NCBI RefSeq assembly: GCF_900142715.1 | Contig: NZ_FRBX01000002.1 | Location: forward strand, 558,001-622,000 | DNA from: Flavobacterium pectinovorum | GTDB taxonomy: Bacteria > Bacteroidota > Bacteroidia > Flavobacteriales > Flavobacteriaceae | Direction of reading: 5' to 3' | Length of the DNA stretch: 64,000 nt | Shown: piece after piece, positions 19,483 through 27,549 of the stretch | How the letters are laid out: each line of letters begins with the position of its first letter | How positions within the stretch are numbered: the first letter of the stretch is position 1 | Notes under the pieces: model-generated | Seen by the model: the letters and a program-made list of their open reading frames with translations, nothing else | Told to the model about the DNA's origin: nothing | Database searches by the model: none | Program-made: the position numbers and the translations under genes

Positions 19483-19836
19483 TTAAGAAACTAAAGCTGC
19501 GGGCGGACCACGTAATAAATAAGCACTTTCTGAAAATGAAAATATTTTTTCTGAACGTGTAAAGAAATAAGGAATTTCTTTGTGTAAAGTATAAAGTTGA
19601 AATGAAAATTCTTCGGGAATAATATAACTTCCAAAAGCAAAATGACAAACATAACACAAATCATAATCATGATGCTGATGTGTTATTTCTCCGTTTGGAT
19701 CACTATAATCATGATGACATTGTTTCTCTGAAAGCTGCTTTACAATATGCTCATAACTGTGTATCGACTGAAACAATATTGAGAACAATACTGTCAGCGC
19801 CAAAGAAACACTTAATATGAGCTGCTTTTTTTTCAT
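19483..19836 (-). CDS. Small His/Cys-rich exported protein (DUF2946-like)
   Basis: A 117-residue protein with an N-terminal hydrophobic signal or anchor (about 5-25). The middle segment is dense in possible metal ligands: CHHDYSDPNGEITHQHHDYD followed by CYVCH. The C-terminus LRGPPAAL resembles the RGPPA end of DUF2946 proteins, which often precede TonB-dependent metal receptors. It lies 151 bp upstream of the receptor in the same direction. I use the ATG at 19836 (MKKKQLILSV) rather than a TTG three codons earlier. A TACCTTTG box at 19850-19843 just upstream would give a very short leader. Metal sensing or delivery is inferred. Confidence 0.65.
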   Translation of the reverse strand: MKKKQLILSVSLALTVLFSILFQSIHSYEHIVKQLSEKQCHHDYSDPNGEITHQHHDYDLCYVCHFAFGSYIIPEEFSFQLYTLHKEIPYFFTRSEKIFSFSESAYLLRGPPAALVS

Positions 19837-20058
19837 GCATGACAAAGGTATAAAAGAGCAATGAATAATCGATTTGTTTTTTTGATTCTATTACTGATTT
19901 ATTGAAAATAGTGCAATGAAAGAATTTATTTGTAGCGAAAAAAAGAATAATTTCATGTCAATTCACTTCTTGAGCCAGCATTATATTATATTTGTAAGTG
20001 AAATAATTCAACTCTAAAAAACGTTTACTTGAGAACATCCTTAAAACCAAAATACGAT

Positions 20059-20763
20059 ATGCGATTCCTTTTTAGTTGTTTATTTATAATGTCGTTTTTT
20101 AGTGTTTTTTCTCAGGAAGAAACAAAGCCTAAAATAGAACCGATTGTAAAAATCGATTCATTATATCGTGAAGATCAGTTTTATTTTTCGATCACTTATA
20201 ATTTGTTAACTCAGATCCCGGAAGGCCTCAAACAAAATAAATTTTCTGCGGGACTTTCTGCAGGATTTTTGCGCGACATGCCAATTAATAAAAAAAGAAC
20301 CGTTGCAATTGCTACTGGTTTAGGATTAAGCTATCAGAATTATTTTCAAAATCTTACTATTTCTAAAATGCCCGACGGAGGTTTGGCTTATGCCGTAAGT
20401 GACTATAATGATATTAGTTCCAATAGATACAGGCAGTATTTGGTCGATCTTCCAATAGAATTTCGATGGAGAAATTCGACTTATGAAAGTTATAGATTTT
20501 GGAGAATTTATGGAGGATTTAAAATTAGTTATGTCTTTTCTAATAAATCTGTTTTAGACAATGGCGAAGAGAAGTATGTAGTTAAAAATAATCCGAATAT
20601 AAATAAAGTTCAATATGGCGTTTACCTCGCTGCAGGTTACAATACCTGGAATGTTTACCTAAATTACGGATTAAACCCTTTGTTTAAAGACGTCATTACT
20701 ACTTCTGGACAAAAAATAGATGTTAGAACCTTAAATGCGGGATTGATATTTTATATTTTATAG
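20059..20763 (+). CDS. PorT-like outer membrane beta-barrel protein
   Basis: A 234-residue exported protein with a signal peptide (MRFLFSCLFIMSFFSVFSQ). Strand patterns such as AIATGLGLSYQNYFQNL, YLVDLPIEFRWRNS and NTWNVYLNYGLNPLF resemble the small PorT/porin-family barrels of Bacteroidota. I cannot say whether it is the gliding/secretion component. The ATG at 20059 fits the signal peptide; the longer TTG-started frame is unlikely. Its last 6 bp overlap the end of the convergent membrane-protein gene. Confidence 0.7.
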   Translation: MRFLFSCLFIMSFFSVFSQEETKPKIEPIVKIDSLYREDQFYFSITYNLLTQIPEGLKQNKFSAGLSAGFLRDMPINKKRTVAIATGLGLSYQNYFQNLTISKMPDGGLAYAVSDYNDISSNRYRQYLVDLPIEFRWRNSTYESYRFWRIYGGFKISYVFSNKSVLDNGEEKYVVKNNPNINKVQYGVYLAAGYNTWNVYLNYGLNPLFKDVITTSGQKIDVRTLNAGLIFYIL

Positions 20764-21363
20764 CCACAGATATAAAAAGAGCATTTGCGGAAATATACCA
20801 AGTGCCAAACCAATAAGCAGCTCTTTATTTGTGTGCGCTTCCATAACTAATCTTGATGATGCTACAATTCCCGTCAGGAAAACCATCAACGCAGTCCAAT
20901 AAGGATTTTGCATTTGCAAGTGAATGCTTAACCCGATAACAAAAACAGTAAATCCGCTAATTGCCATCATGTGCAAACTTGCCTTTATTTTGAAAAGGGA
21001 TCCTATTAAAGCCAAAATTGTACTGAACAAAGCACCAAGAAAAAAGAAATGCAATTCAGGATAACGCATAATGACAATGCTTCTTTTTACCAATAAAATA
21101 TAAAGAAAACATTGTAAAATAAGCGGAATTTTGCGTTGCGAAGTTTCATGAACCATTACAGATTTTACATGTCCTGTTGAGCGAAGGAGCATAAAAAATA
21201 ATACGGGAACCAAAATCGTAATGATGAGAATTTGAAATAAAACATAATATTTCTCCTGATTTGTAAAAATATCACCTTTACAAAACAAATAAAATAAAGT
21301 AGCATACATCGAAATAAAAATCGGATGCAATATATAGGAGAATATAGGCAGTATTTTTTTCAA
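20758..21363 (-). CDS. Multi-pass membrane protein, PAP2-like
   Basis: A 201-residue integral membrane protein with about six hydrophobic segments. The second half has ASLHMMAISGF and SSRLVMEAHTNKELLIG, an S-x-H ... R-x5-H arrangement like the C2/C3 motifs of PAP2 phosphatases. The usual N-terminal KxxxxxxRP motif is not obvious (TSQRKIP is the nearest), so catalytic activity is uncertain. It is convergent with and overlaps the PorT-like gene. Confidence 0.6.
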   Translation of the reverse strand: MKKILPIFSYILHPIFISMYATLFYLFCKGDIFTNQEKYYVLFQILIITILVPVLFFMLLRSTGHVKSVMVHETSQRKIPLILQCFLYILLVKRSIVIMRYPELHFFFLGALFSTILALIGSLFKIKASLHMMAISGFTVFVIGLSIHLQMQNPYWTALMVFLTGIVASSRLVMEAHTNKELLIGLALGIFPQMLFLYLWL

Positions 21364-21407
21364 AATCTTTAATTTGAGGTCTTCACAAATATAGGGAAAT
21401 ATTTTTT

Positions 21408-21728
21408 TTTGCCATGAATTTCACGAATTTTCGCAAATTAAATTCGTGGAATTCGTGACAAACTTTTTAAATTATGTTTAATATTTATTTCACGCAGATT
21501 CTGCAGATTTTAGCAGATTTGATAAATAAAAATCTGTGGGCATCTGCTAAAATCTTTTTTAAATCTGCGTGAAAAATAATTCGCGCTAATTTGTGGCAAA
21601 CCTGTTCAATATTTGTTTCACGCAGATTCTGCAGATTTGATAAATAAAAATCTGTGGGCATCTGCCAAAATCTTTTTTAAATCTGCGTGAAGAATAATTC
21701 GGGAAAATTTGTGAAATTAGTGGCAAAC
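21408..21728. repeat. Dispersed repeat block upstream of murF-alr
   Basis: Two near-identical units of about 120 bp: one at about 21488-21575, another from about 21617 to 21700. Each has TTTCACGCAGATTCTGCAGA, then ATAAATAAAAATCTGTGGGC, then AAATCTGCGTGAA. They are flanked by CATGAATTTCACGAATTTTC and AATTCGTGGAATTCGTGAC arms. The block runs to within 35 bp of the murF-alr ATG and creates a spurious upstream reading frame. Confidence 0.7.
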
Positions 21729-21761
21729 CTTTTTTTAAATTTGACAAAAGAAATTTCCAAA

Positions 21762-24230
21762 ATGAGCATAAATTTAAAAAACCTTATATCAGTTCTTGAA
21801 GCCAAATGGATTGGCGCTGAAGCTGCTATTTTTATCGATCATATTTCGATTGACAGCCGTTCGTTGCAAAACGGATCGCAAACTTTATTTTTTGCCTTAA
21901 CCGGCGTAAATAATGATGCTCATTTATATATATCAGAACTTATAGACAAAGGCGTTCAGAATTTTGTTGTGCAGTATATTCCTGAAAATTGCGAGGGGAA
22001 AGCCAATTTTATGGTTGTAAAAAACACTTTAAATGCATTGCAGCATTTTGCGGCTTATTACAGACATCTTTTCGATTTTCCAATAATCGGCCTGACCGGA
22101 AGCAACGGAAAAACGATTGTAAAAGAATGGCTTAATTTTTTACTAAGTCCGGATTATAATATTATCAGAAGTCCAAAAAGTTATAACTCACAAGTTGGCG
22201 TTCCGCTTTCTGTAATTGCTATTAACGAAAAACACAACCTGGGTATTTTTGAAGCGGGAATTTCGACGGTTAACGAAATGGATAAACTCGAAAAAATTAT
22301 TAAACCAACAATTGGCGTGCTGACCAATATTGGTACGGCGCACGATGAAGGTTTTTTAAATTTAGTGCAAAAGATTGACGAAAAACTGCTTTTGTTTAAA
22401 GATTGTCCGGTAATTATTTATCAAAAAAATGAAACTGTTGATTCCTGTATGTCACAATTTGCGGCAGAATATATGCTTCACCCGCGAAAACTTTTTTCAT
22501 GGAGCTTCAGGGATCAAACGGCTGATGTTTTTATTCTGAAAAAAGAAAAAAGAAACGATAAAACACGTATTGAATATCAATATAAAAATGAAATTTTCGA
22601 TCTTGAAATTCCGTTTCAGGATTCTGCTTCTATAGAAAATGCTATTTCTTGTTTGCTGGTTTTACTTCATTTTGAGTATGATTCTGCAACAATTCAAAAT
22701 CGCATGCAAATGTTGTATCCGGTAGAAATGCGCCTGGAAGTTAAAAACGGAATCAACAACTGCAGTATTATTGATGATAGTTACAGCTCTGATTTTCAAT
22801 CGCTGAAAATTGCGTTGGATTTTCTGGAAAGTCAAAAAAAGAACGCTTCAAAAACGGTTATTTTATCAGATATTTTTCAAAGCGGATTTTCAAATGAAGA
22901 ATTATATTCTAAAGTTGCCCAGCTTATTTCAGACAATAAAATCAATCGCGTAATTGGCATTGGTTCGACTATTTCATCTTTTGCAGACAAGTTTTCCAAT
23001 TGTATTACGTTTCAAAATACAGCAGAGTTTATTGCGCATTTTGAAAGCCTGAATTTTGCCAATGAAACTATTTTGATAAAAGGGGCAAGATCATTTCAGT
23101 TTGAAGAAATCGTGACTTTACTAGAAGAGAAAACACATGAAACGATTCTTGAAATTAATCTCGATTCGATTAGTCATAACTTAAATTTCTTTAAATCTAA
23201 ATTGGCCAATGATGTAAAAATCATGGTAATGGTAAAAGCTTTTGGTTATGGAAACGGTGGTTTGGAAATTGCTAAATTGCTTGAACATCATAAAGTCGAT
23301 TATTTGGGTGTGGCTTTCGCCGATGAAGGAATCTCACTTAAAAATGGCGGAATTAAACTCCCAATTATGGTTTTAAATCCGGAATCGACCAGTTTTCCTT
23401 CGATTATTCAATATCAGTTAGAACCTGAAATTTATAGTGTAAAAGGATTAAATGCCTTTTTAAAAATTGCACGAGAAAAGAATCTAAAAGATTTTCCGAT
23501 TCACATAAAACTTGATACCGGAATGCATCGTTTGGGTTTTGAAGAAAATACATTAACCGAATTAATTGAAACCTTAAAAGGAAACACAACCGTTAAAGTG
23601 CAAAGTGTTTTATCACATTTGGCAACAAGTGACGATATGAATCACTATGATTTTGTGATTTCTCAGATTAAGTTATTCGAAAAATTATCATCAAAATTAA
23701 TTTCAGAATTAAATATTAATCCAATTCGTCATATTTTGAATACTTCGGGAATTAGCAATTTTCCTGAGGCGCAATTTAATATGGTTCGTTTAGGAATTGG
23801 TTTATATGGAGTTTCAAACGATCCGGCAGAACAAAAATATCTGGAAAATGTTGGAACTTTAAAATCGATTATTTCTCAGGTTCGCACGATTCCGGCAGGC
23901 GATAGCGTAGGCTACGGACGCCGTTTTATGGCAGAGAAACCCACTAAAATTGCAACAATTCCAATTGGTTATGCAGACGGAATTTCACGTTTGTGGGGAA
24001 ATGAGGTAGGTTATGTTGTCATTAAAAATCAAAAAGCCTCAATTGTAGGTAGTGTTTGTATGGATATGTTAATGGTTAATGTAACCGAAATTGATTGTAA
24101 AGAAGGAGATTCGGTTATTATTTTTGGCGAAAGCCCAACAGTAACGGAGATTGCAAATGCTTTAAAAACAATTCCATACGAAATTCTGACTAGTATTTCG
24201 CAACGCGTAAAAAGGGTATTTTTCAGATAG
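21762..24230 (+). CDS. Bifunctional MurF ligase / alanine racemase
   Basis: An 822-residue fusion for peptidoglycan synthesis. The N-terminal half (1 to about 455) is MurF, joining D-Ala-D-Ala to the UDP-MurNAc-tripeptide; its ATP loop GLTGSNGKTIVKEW lies near 110. The C-terminal half (from about 460, ILEINLDSISHNLNFF) is a fold-type III alanine racemase with PLP Lys492 in MVKAFGYG. The second active-site tyrosine is probably in VGYGRRFMAEKP near 717. One polypeptide therefore makes D-Ala and uses its dipeptide, an arrangement usual in Bacteroidota. The ATG at 21762 is chosen because upstream sequence is intergenic repeat. Confidence 0.95.
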   Translation: MSINLKNLISVLEAKWIGAEAAIFIDHISIDSRSLQNGSQTLFFALTGVNNDAHLYISELIDKGVQNFVVQYIPENCEGKANFMVVKNTLNALQHFAAYYRHLFDFPIIGLTGSNGKTIVKEWLNFLLSPDYNIIRSPKSYNSQVGVPLSVIAINEKHNLGIFEAGISTVNEMDKLEKIIKPTIGVLTNIGTAHDEGFLNLVQKIDEKLLLFKDCPVIIYQKNETVDSCMSQFAAEYMLHPRKLFSWSFRDQTADVFILKKEKRNDKTRIEYQYKNEIFDLEIPFQDSASIENAISCLLVLLHFEYDSATIQNRMQMLYPVEMRLEVKNGINNCSIIDDSYSSDFQSLKIALDFLESQKKNASKTVILSDIFQSGFSNEELYSKVAQLISDNKINRVIGIGSTISSFADKFSNCITFQNTAEFIAHFESLNFANETILIKGARSFQFEEIVTLLEEKTHETILEINLDSISHNLNFFKSKLANDVKIMVMVKAFGYGNGGLEIAKLLEHHKVDYLGVAFADEGISLKNGGIKLPIMVLNPESTSFPSIIQYQLEPEIYSVKGLNAFLKIAREKNLKDFPIHIKLDTGMHRLGFEENTLTELIETLKGNTTVKVQSVLSHLATSDDMNHYDFVISQIKLFEKLSSKLISELNINPIRHILNTSGISNFPEAQFNMVRLGIGLYGVSNDPAEQKYLENVGTLKSIISQVRTIPAGDSVGYGRRFMAEKPTKIATIPIGYADGISRLWGNEVGYVVIKNQKASIVGSVCMDMLMVNVTEIDCKEGDSVIIFGESPTVTEIANALKTIPYEILTSISQRVKRVFFR

Positions 24231-24297
24231 TTTGCTGTAACTTTAAAGAAAATTCCGTATTTTCGATATCTATTAATTACAAATAAAAAGAACAGTT

Positions 24298-24681
24298 ATG
24301 GGAATATTTTCTGAATTTAAGGAATTTGCAATGAAAGGCAACGTAGTCGATTTGGCTGTCGGTGTTATTATTGGAGCTGCTTTTGGCAAAATTGTAAGCT
24401 CATTAATCGAAAATGTAATTACGCCTTTAATATTGAAACCTGCTCTTGATGCGGCGCATTTATCTACTATAGAAGAGCTTACGGCTTTTGGGGGCGTAAA
24501 GTATGGTTTGTTTCTTTCGGCAGTAATTAACTTTATAATTGTGGCTTTTGTTTTGTTCTTAATCATTAAAGGAATAAATAATATTAAAAAGAAAGAAGTT
24601 CCGCCACCAGCTGCTCCGGCAGGACCAACGCAGGAAGAGCTGCTTATTCAAATTAGGGATTTATTAAAAAATAAACAATAA
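24298..24681 (+). CDS. mscL: Large-conductance mechanosensitive channel
   Basis: A 127-residue MscL, the inner-membrane pentameric valve opened by hypo-osmotic stress. The N-terminal FKEFAMKGNVVDLAVGVIIG is diagnostic of helix 1, GAAFGKIVSSLIENVITPL continues TM1, and a second membrane helix (FLSAVINFIIVAFVLFLII) precedes the cytoplasmic KKE-rich helix. Length is normal. Confidence 0.96.
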   Translation: MGIFSEFKEFAMKGNVVDLAVGVIIGAAFGKIVSSLIENVITPLILKPALDAAHLSTIEELTAFGGVKYGLFLSAVINFIIVAFVLFLIIKGINNIKKKEVPPPAAPAGPTQEELLIQIRDLLKNKQ

Positions 24682-24711
24682 TATAATATACCGCTACACT
24701 AAGTCTAACTT

Positions 24712-24741
24712 AACCGCTTCTTAATTGAGGCGGTTTTTTTT
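24712..24741 (+). terminator. Terminator after mscL
   Basis: AACCGCTTC and GAGGCGGTT pair around TTAATT and are followed by a run of eight T. Confidence 0.75.
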
Positions 24742-24785
24742 GTTTTGTTTAATTTGTAACATTTTGTTATTTTTTGTGAAGCGCC

Positions 24786-24815
24786 TTGTTTTGACTTTTA
24801 TTATGTATACTTTTG
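24786..24815 (+). promoter_or_regulatory. asd promoter, Bacteroidota consensus
   Basis: TTG at 24786-24788, a 19-nt spacer, and TACTTTTG at 24808-24815 match the family consensus exactly. Transcription would start near 24822, about 33 nt before the asd ATG. Confidence 0.65.
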
Positions 24816-24854
24816 CATTATAAATTAGATTTAATTCATACTAAAAATATAAAA

Positions 24855-25844
24855 ATGAGAATAGCGGTTGTAGGTGCCACTGGTATGGTTGGCGAAGTAA
24901 TGCTTAAAGTGTTGGCAGAAAGAAATTTTCCTGTTACAGAATTAATTCCTGTTGCATCTGAAAAATCAATAGGAAAAGAAATTGAATATAAAGGAACAAA
25001 ATATAAAGTTGTAGGAATGCAAACAGCGGTTGATATGAAAGCTGATATTGCAGTTTTTTCTGCCGGAGGAGATACGTCATTAGAATGGGCTCCAAAATTT
25101 GCTGCTGCCGGAACAACCGTTATCGACAACTCATCGGCATGGAGAATGGATCCGACTAAAAAATTAATAGTGCCGGAAATCAATGCAGATACTTTGACAA
25201 GTGCAGATAAAATTATCGCAAATCCAAACTGCTCTACTATTCAAATGGTTTTGGCATTGGCACCTTTGCATAAAAAATACAACATTAAAAGAATCATTGT
25301 TTCTACCTACCAATCAATCACCGGAACGGGTGTAAAAGCAGTTAGACAATTAGAAAATGAATACGCAGGAGTTCAGGGAGAAATGGCATACAAATACCCG
25401 ATCCATAGAAATGCGATTCCACATTGTGATAGTTTCGAAGAGAACGGATACACTAAAGAAGAAATGAAATTAGTGCGTGAGACTCAAAAAATTCTTGGTG
25501 ATAATACCATCAGAGTTACGGCTACTGCGGTTCGTGTACCAGTTGTAGGCGGACATAGCGAAGCTGTAAATGTTGAGTTTACAAATGATTTTGATGTAAA
25601 CGAAGTTCGCGAAATTTTACACAATACTGATGGAGTAGTGGTTCAGGATAATTTGGACACATTTACTTACCCAATGCCATTGTATGCAGAAGGTAAAAAT
25701 GATGTTTTTGTTGGAAGAATTCGTCGTGACGAAAGCCAGGAAAACACATTAAACATGTGGATTGTTGCTGATAACTTAAGAAAAGGAGCTGCAACAAACA
25801 CAATTCAAATTGCTGAATATTTAATTCAGGCAGGTTTGGTATAA
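24855..25844 (+). CDS. asd: Aspartate-semialdehyde dehydrogenase
   Basis: A 329-residue enzyme that reduces aspartyl phosphate to aspartate semialdehyde, feeding lysine/diaminopimelate, threonine and methionine synthesis. It has the NADP loop VVGATGMVGEVML at residues 5-17, the catalytic cysteine in IANPNCSTIQM near 127, STYQSITGTG, and the active-site histidine in GGHSEAVNVEF. The ATG at 24855 (MRIAVVGATG) is preferred to a TTG 14 codons upstream, which would overlap the promoter. It stands alone between its own promoter and terminator. Confidence 0.96.
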   Translation: MRIAVVGATGMVGEVMLKVLAERNFPVTELIPVASEKSIGKEIEYKGTKYKVVGMQTAVDMKADIAVFSAGGDTSLEWAPKFAAAGTTVIDNSSAWRMDPTKKLIVPEINADTLTSADKIIANPNCSTIQMVLALAPLHKKYNIKRIIVSTYQSITGTGVKAVRQLENEYAGVQGEMAYKYPIHRNAIPHCDSFEENGYTKEEMKLVRETQKILGDNTIRVTATAVRVPVVGGHSEAVNVEFTNDFDVNEVREILHNTDGVVVQDNLDTFTYPMPLYAEGKNDVFVGRIRRDESQENTLNMWIVADNLRKGAATNTIQIAEYLIQAGLV

Positions 25845-25872
25845 TTCGAGATTAAAGAAAATTGTTATAAAG

Positions 25873-25912
25873 GAAAGACCGTAATTGCAGCAATGTGATT
25901 ACGGTTTTTTTG
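25873..25912 (+). terminator. Terminator after asd
   Basis: CCGTAAT and ATTACGG pair around a 12-nt loop, followed by seven T. Confidence 0.65.
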
Positions 25913-25929
25913 TGAAAAAGGATAGAGAT

Positions 25930-25982
25930 TGACAAACCGGACAGGTTTTTATCCCGAGGCTTCGGGACTGTCCGGTTTAATT
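25930..25982. repeat. AAACCGGACAGG palindrome
   Basis: AAACCGGACAG and CTGTCCGGTTT are perfect complementary arms, with an inner small palindrome TCCCGAGGCTTCGGGA. It belongs with similar palindromes at 1940 and 63620. Confidence 0.6.
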
Positions 25983-25995
25983 TAGAGACCAGAAA

Positions 25996-26032
25996 TAAAA
26001 AAAGCGAGAATTATAAATTCTCGCTTTTTTTA
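25996..26032. terminator. Bidirectional terminator between asd and ferredoxin
   Basis: AAAAAAAGCGAGAATT and AATTCTCGCTTTTTT are perfect arms around TATA, with A and T runs on both sides, located between convergent genes. Confidence 0.75.
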
Positions 26033-26120
26033 AATATTCTAGAATTAGCTTCAAATAAAAAATTCCAATAGAACGACCAGCACTATTGGAATTTGGAATT
26101 TAAAATATTGTAATTTATTC

Positions 26121-26438
26121 TTAATATTCAGGTGCCAGTTCTAATTCCAGACCTTCTAATTGCTCCGTAATTGGAATCTGACAACCTAAACGGCTATTAG
26201 ATTTAACATAAAATGCTTCCGAAAGCATGGCTTCTTCCTCATCTCCCATTTCAGGTAATGCAACATCATTTAGAACGTAACACTGGCAAGAAGCACACAT
26301 GGCCATTCCTCCGCAGGTTCCCTCAACAGGAAGTTCGTATGCCTTGCATAACTCCATTATATTCATTGCCATATCAGTTGGAGCTTGTAACTCGTGTATA
26401 ACTCCTTCTCGATCTTTAATCTTTATTAATACATCCAT
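26121..26438 (-). CDS. 2Fe-2S ferredoxin (adrenodoxin type)
   Basis: A 105-residue cytoplasmic electron carrier. Cluster ligands follow the adrenodoxin-like pattern: Cys42 in GTCGG, Cys48 and Cys51 in MCASC, and a last cysteine in LGCQIP near 86. An additional Cys53 follows the third ligand. It sits in a group with the NifU-domain protein and Mrp, pointing to iron-sulfur metabolism, but a partner is not identified. Confidence 0.9.
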   Translation of the reverse strand: MDVLIKIKDREGVIHELQAPTDMAMNIMELCKAYELPVEGTCGGMAMCASCQCYVLNDVALPEMGDEEEAMLSEAFYVKSNSRLGCQIPITEQLEGLELELAPEY

Positions 26439-26501
26439 TTTTAATGTTGGAATTTTTCTGATTTAGGATTTAATAACGTGAAAAAATCCTTTTTGTTTAT
26501 T

Positions 26502-26987
26502 TTAACTGCCTGGTTTTGTACTAAACGCGTATTCTTTTTTGTTTCCTTCTTTTTGGCGCATTTTTACACCCAGAATATAACCGTTTTTTTCTAATAAAGT
26601 TACAACAGCTATCACTGAGTAATAATCTCTATCAGCCTGGAAAATTAGCGTTCCTTCATAAGTTGAGTTTACAACACCTTGTTTATCGGTGCTAACAGAA
26701 ACTTTTCTTGGGTGTGAAAATTCTGCAGAGCTGTAAGTTGCTTTATTGGCAAATTTAGCTTTTCCGTCGCAGAAATCATATAAAAAATCGTAATTACCAA
26801 TTCTTAAAGTTCCTTCTTCTTCATTTGAATTTGTCGAGAACACAATTTTTCCTGAATAGGTAAAATCAGACCATTCTTCTGCTTCGTTCAGATAAGCTTT
26901 GTCAACAACGAGTGTTGTTATATTTTGTTGAGCATAACTCGCTGAAACAAAAAACATTAATAAAAATAGAGCGTAAAAATTCTTCAT
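26502..26987 (-). CDS. Exported protein of unknown function
   Basis: A 161-residue protein with a signal peptide (MKNFYALFLLMFFVSASYAQ). The remainder is mostly beta-strand-like (DFTYSGKIVFSTNSNEEEG, RDYYSVIAVVTLLEKNGYI), suggesting a small beta-rich periplasmic protein. No family or catalytic residue is recognised. It lies 63 bp upstream of the ferredoxin gene in the same direction, with no clear functional link. Confidence 0.65.
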   Translation of the reverse strand: MKNFYALFLLMFFVSASYAQQNITTLVVDKAYLNEAEEWSDFTYSGKIVFSTNSNEEEGTLRIGNYDFLYDFCDGKAKFANKATYSSAEFSHPRKVSVSTDKQGVVNSTYEGTLIFQADRDYYSVIAVVTLLEKNGYILGVKMRQKEGNKKEYAFSTKPGS

Positions 26988-27200
26988 ATATTTCGGTTTA
27001 AGGGGTTACGTCACAAATTTAAGTTAAAAATGTAACAATACCTTACTGAAATATCTTAAAACTTTAGATACTTTTTTAATAAAATCGCAAAAACAAGCTT
27101 TTTTTTGAATGTTTTTTGAGTTTTTCGAAATCAAAATCATTAAAGGTCAAATATTCTTGTTAAATCAGAATTTTCTTAGTGACCCTTAAAATTATGTTTA

Positions 27201-27440
27201 TTACATGATATTTACCACAGTTTCTATTTGTGGAGCATATTTTTTTATAGTGGTTTCAACGCCCGCTTTTAGCGTCATTTGATTTACGCTACAGCTAATG
27301 CACGCTCCTTCCAGACGAACTTTAACATGTTTGTCATCGTCTATAGAAATAAGTGTAATGTCTCCTCCGTCAGAATTTAAAAAAGGTCTGATTTCGTCAA
27401 GAGCCAATAATACGTTGCTTGTTAATTCTTCTGTTGTCAT
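27201..27440 (-). CDS. NifU-like iron-sulfur scaffold domain protein
   Basis: A 79-residue protein equal to the C-terminal NifU domain (Nfu type). It contains EIRPFLNSDGGDI and the cluster-binding CxxC in GACISCSVNQMTLKAGVE (about 46-49). Proteins of this kind hold or transfer a 4Fe-4S cluster. It follows the Mrp gene by 109 bp in the same direction, a pairing frequent in Bacteroidota and consistent with joint iron-sulfur cluster delivery. Confidence 0.93.
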   Translation of the reverse strand: MTTEELTSNVLLALDEIRPFLNSDGGDITLISIDDDKHVKVRLEGACISCSVNQMTLKAGVETTIKKYAPQIETVVNIM

Positions 27441-27464
27441 AATATTTATGTGTCAATTAGAGCG

Positions 27465-27537
27465 AATTAGATAATTAGATAATGTGTCAATTAGAAAATT
27501 TTAAATCCTCCAAATATCATTATCTAATTATCTAATT
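27465..27537. repeat. 20-bp perfect inverted repeat between mrp and nifU-like gene
   Basis: AATTAGATAATTAGATAATG at 27465-27484 is exactly complementary to 27518-27537, separated by 33 nt. The hairpin is AT-only apart from a few G/C and lacks a T tail, so it may be an mRNA-processing or stability element rather than a terminator. Confidence 0.6.
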
Positions 27538-27549
27538 TTCTCATTATAA

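Noticed and set aside
24273..24566. 97-codon frame antisense to mscL
   Set aside because: It is a shadow of mscL; low-complexity composition and no start context.
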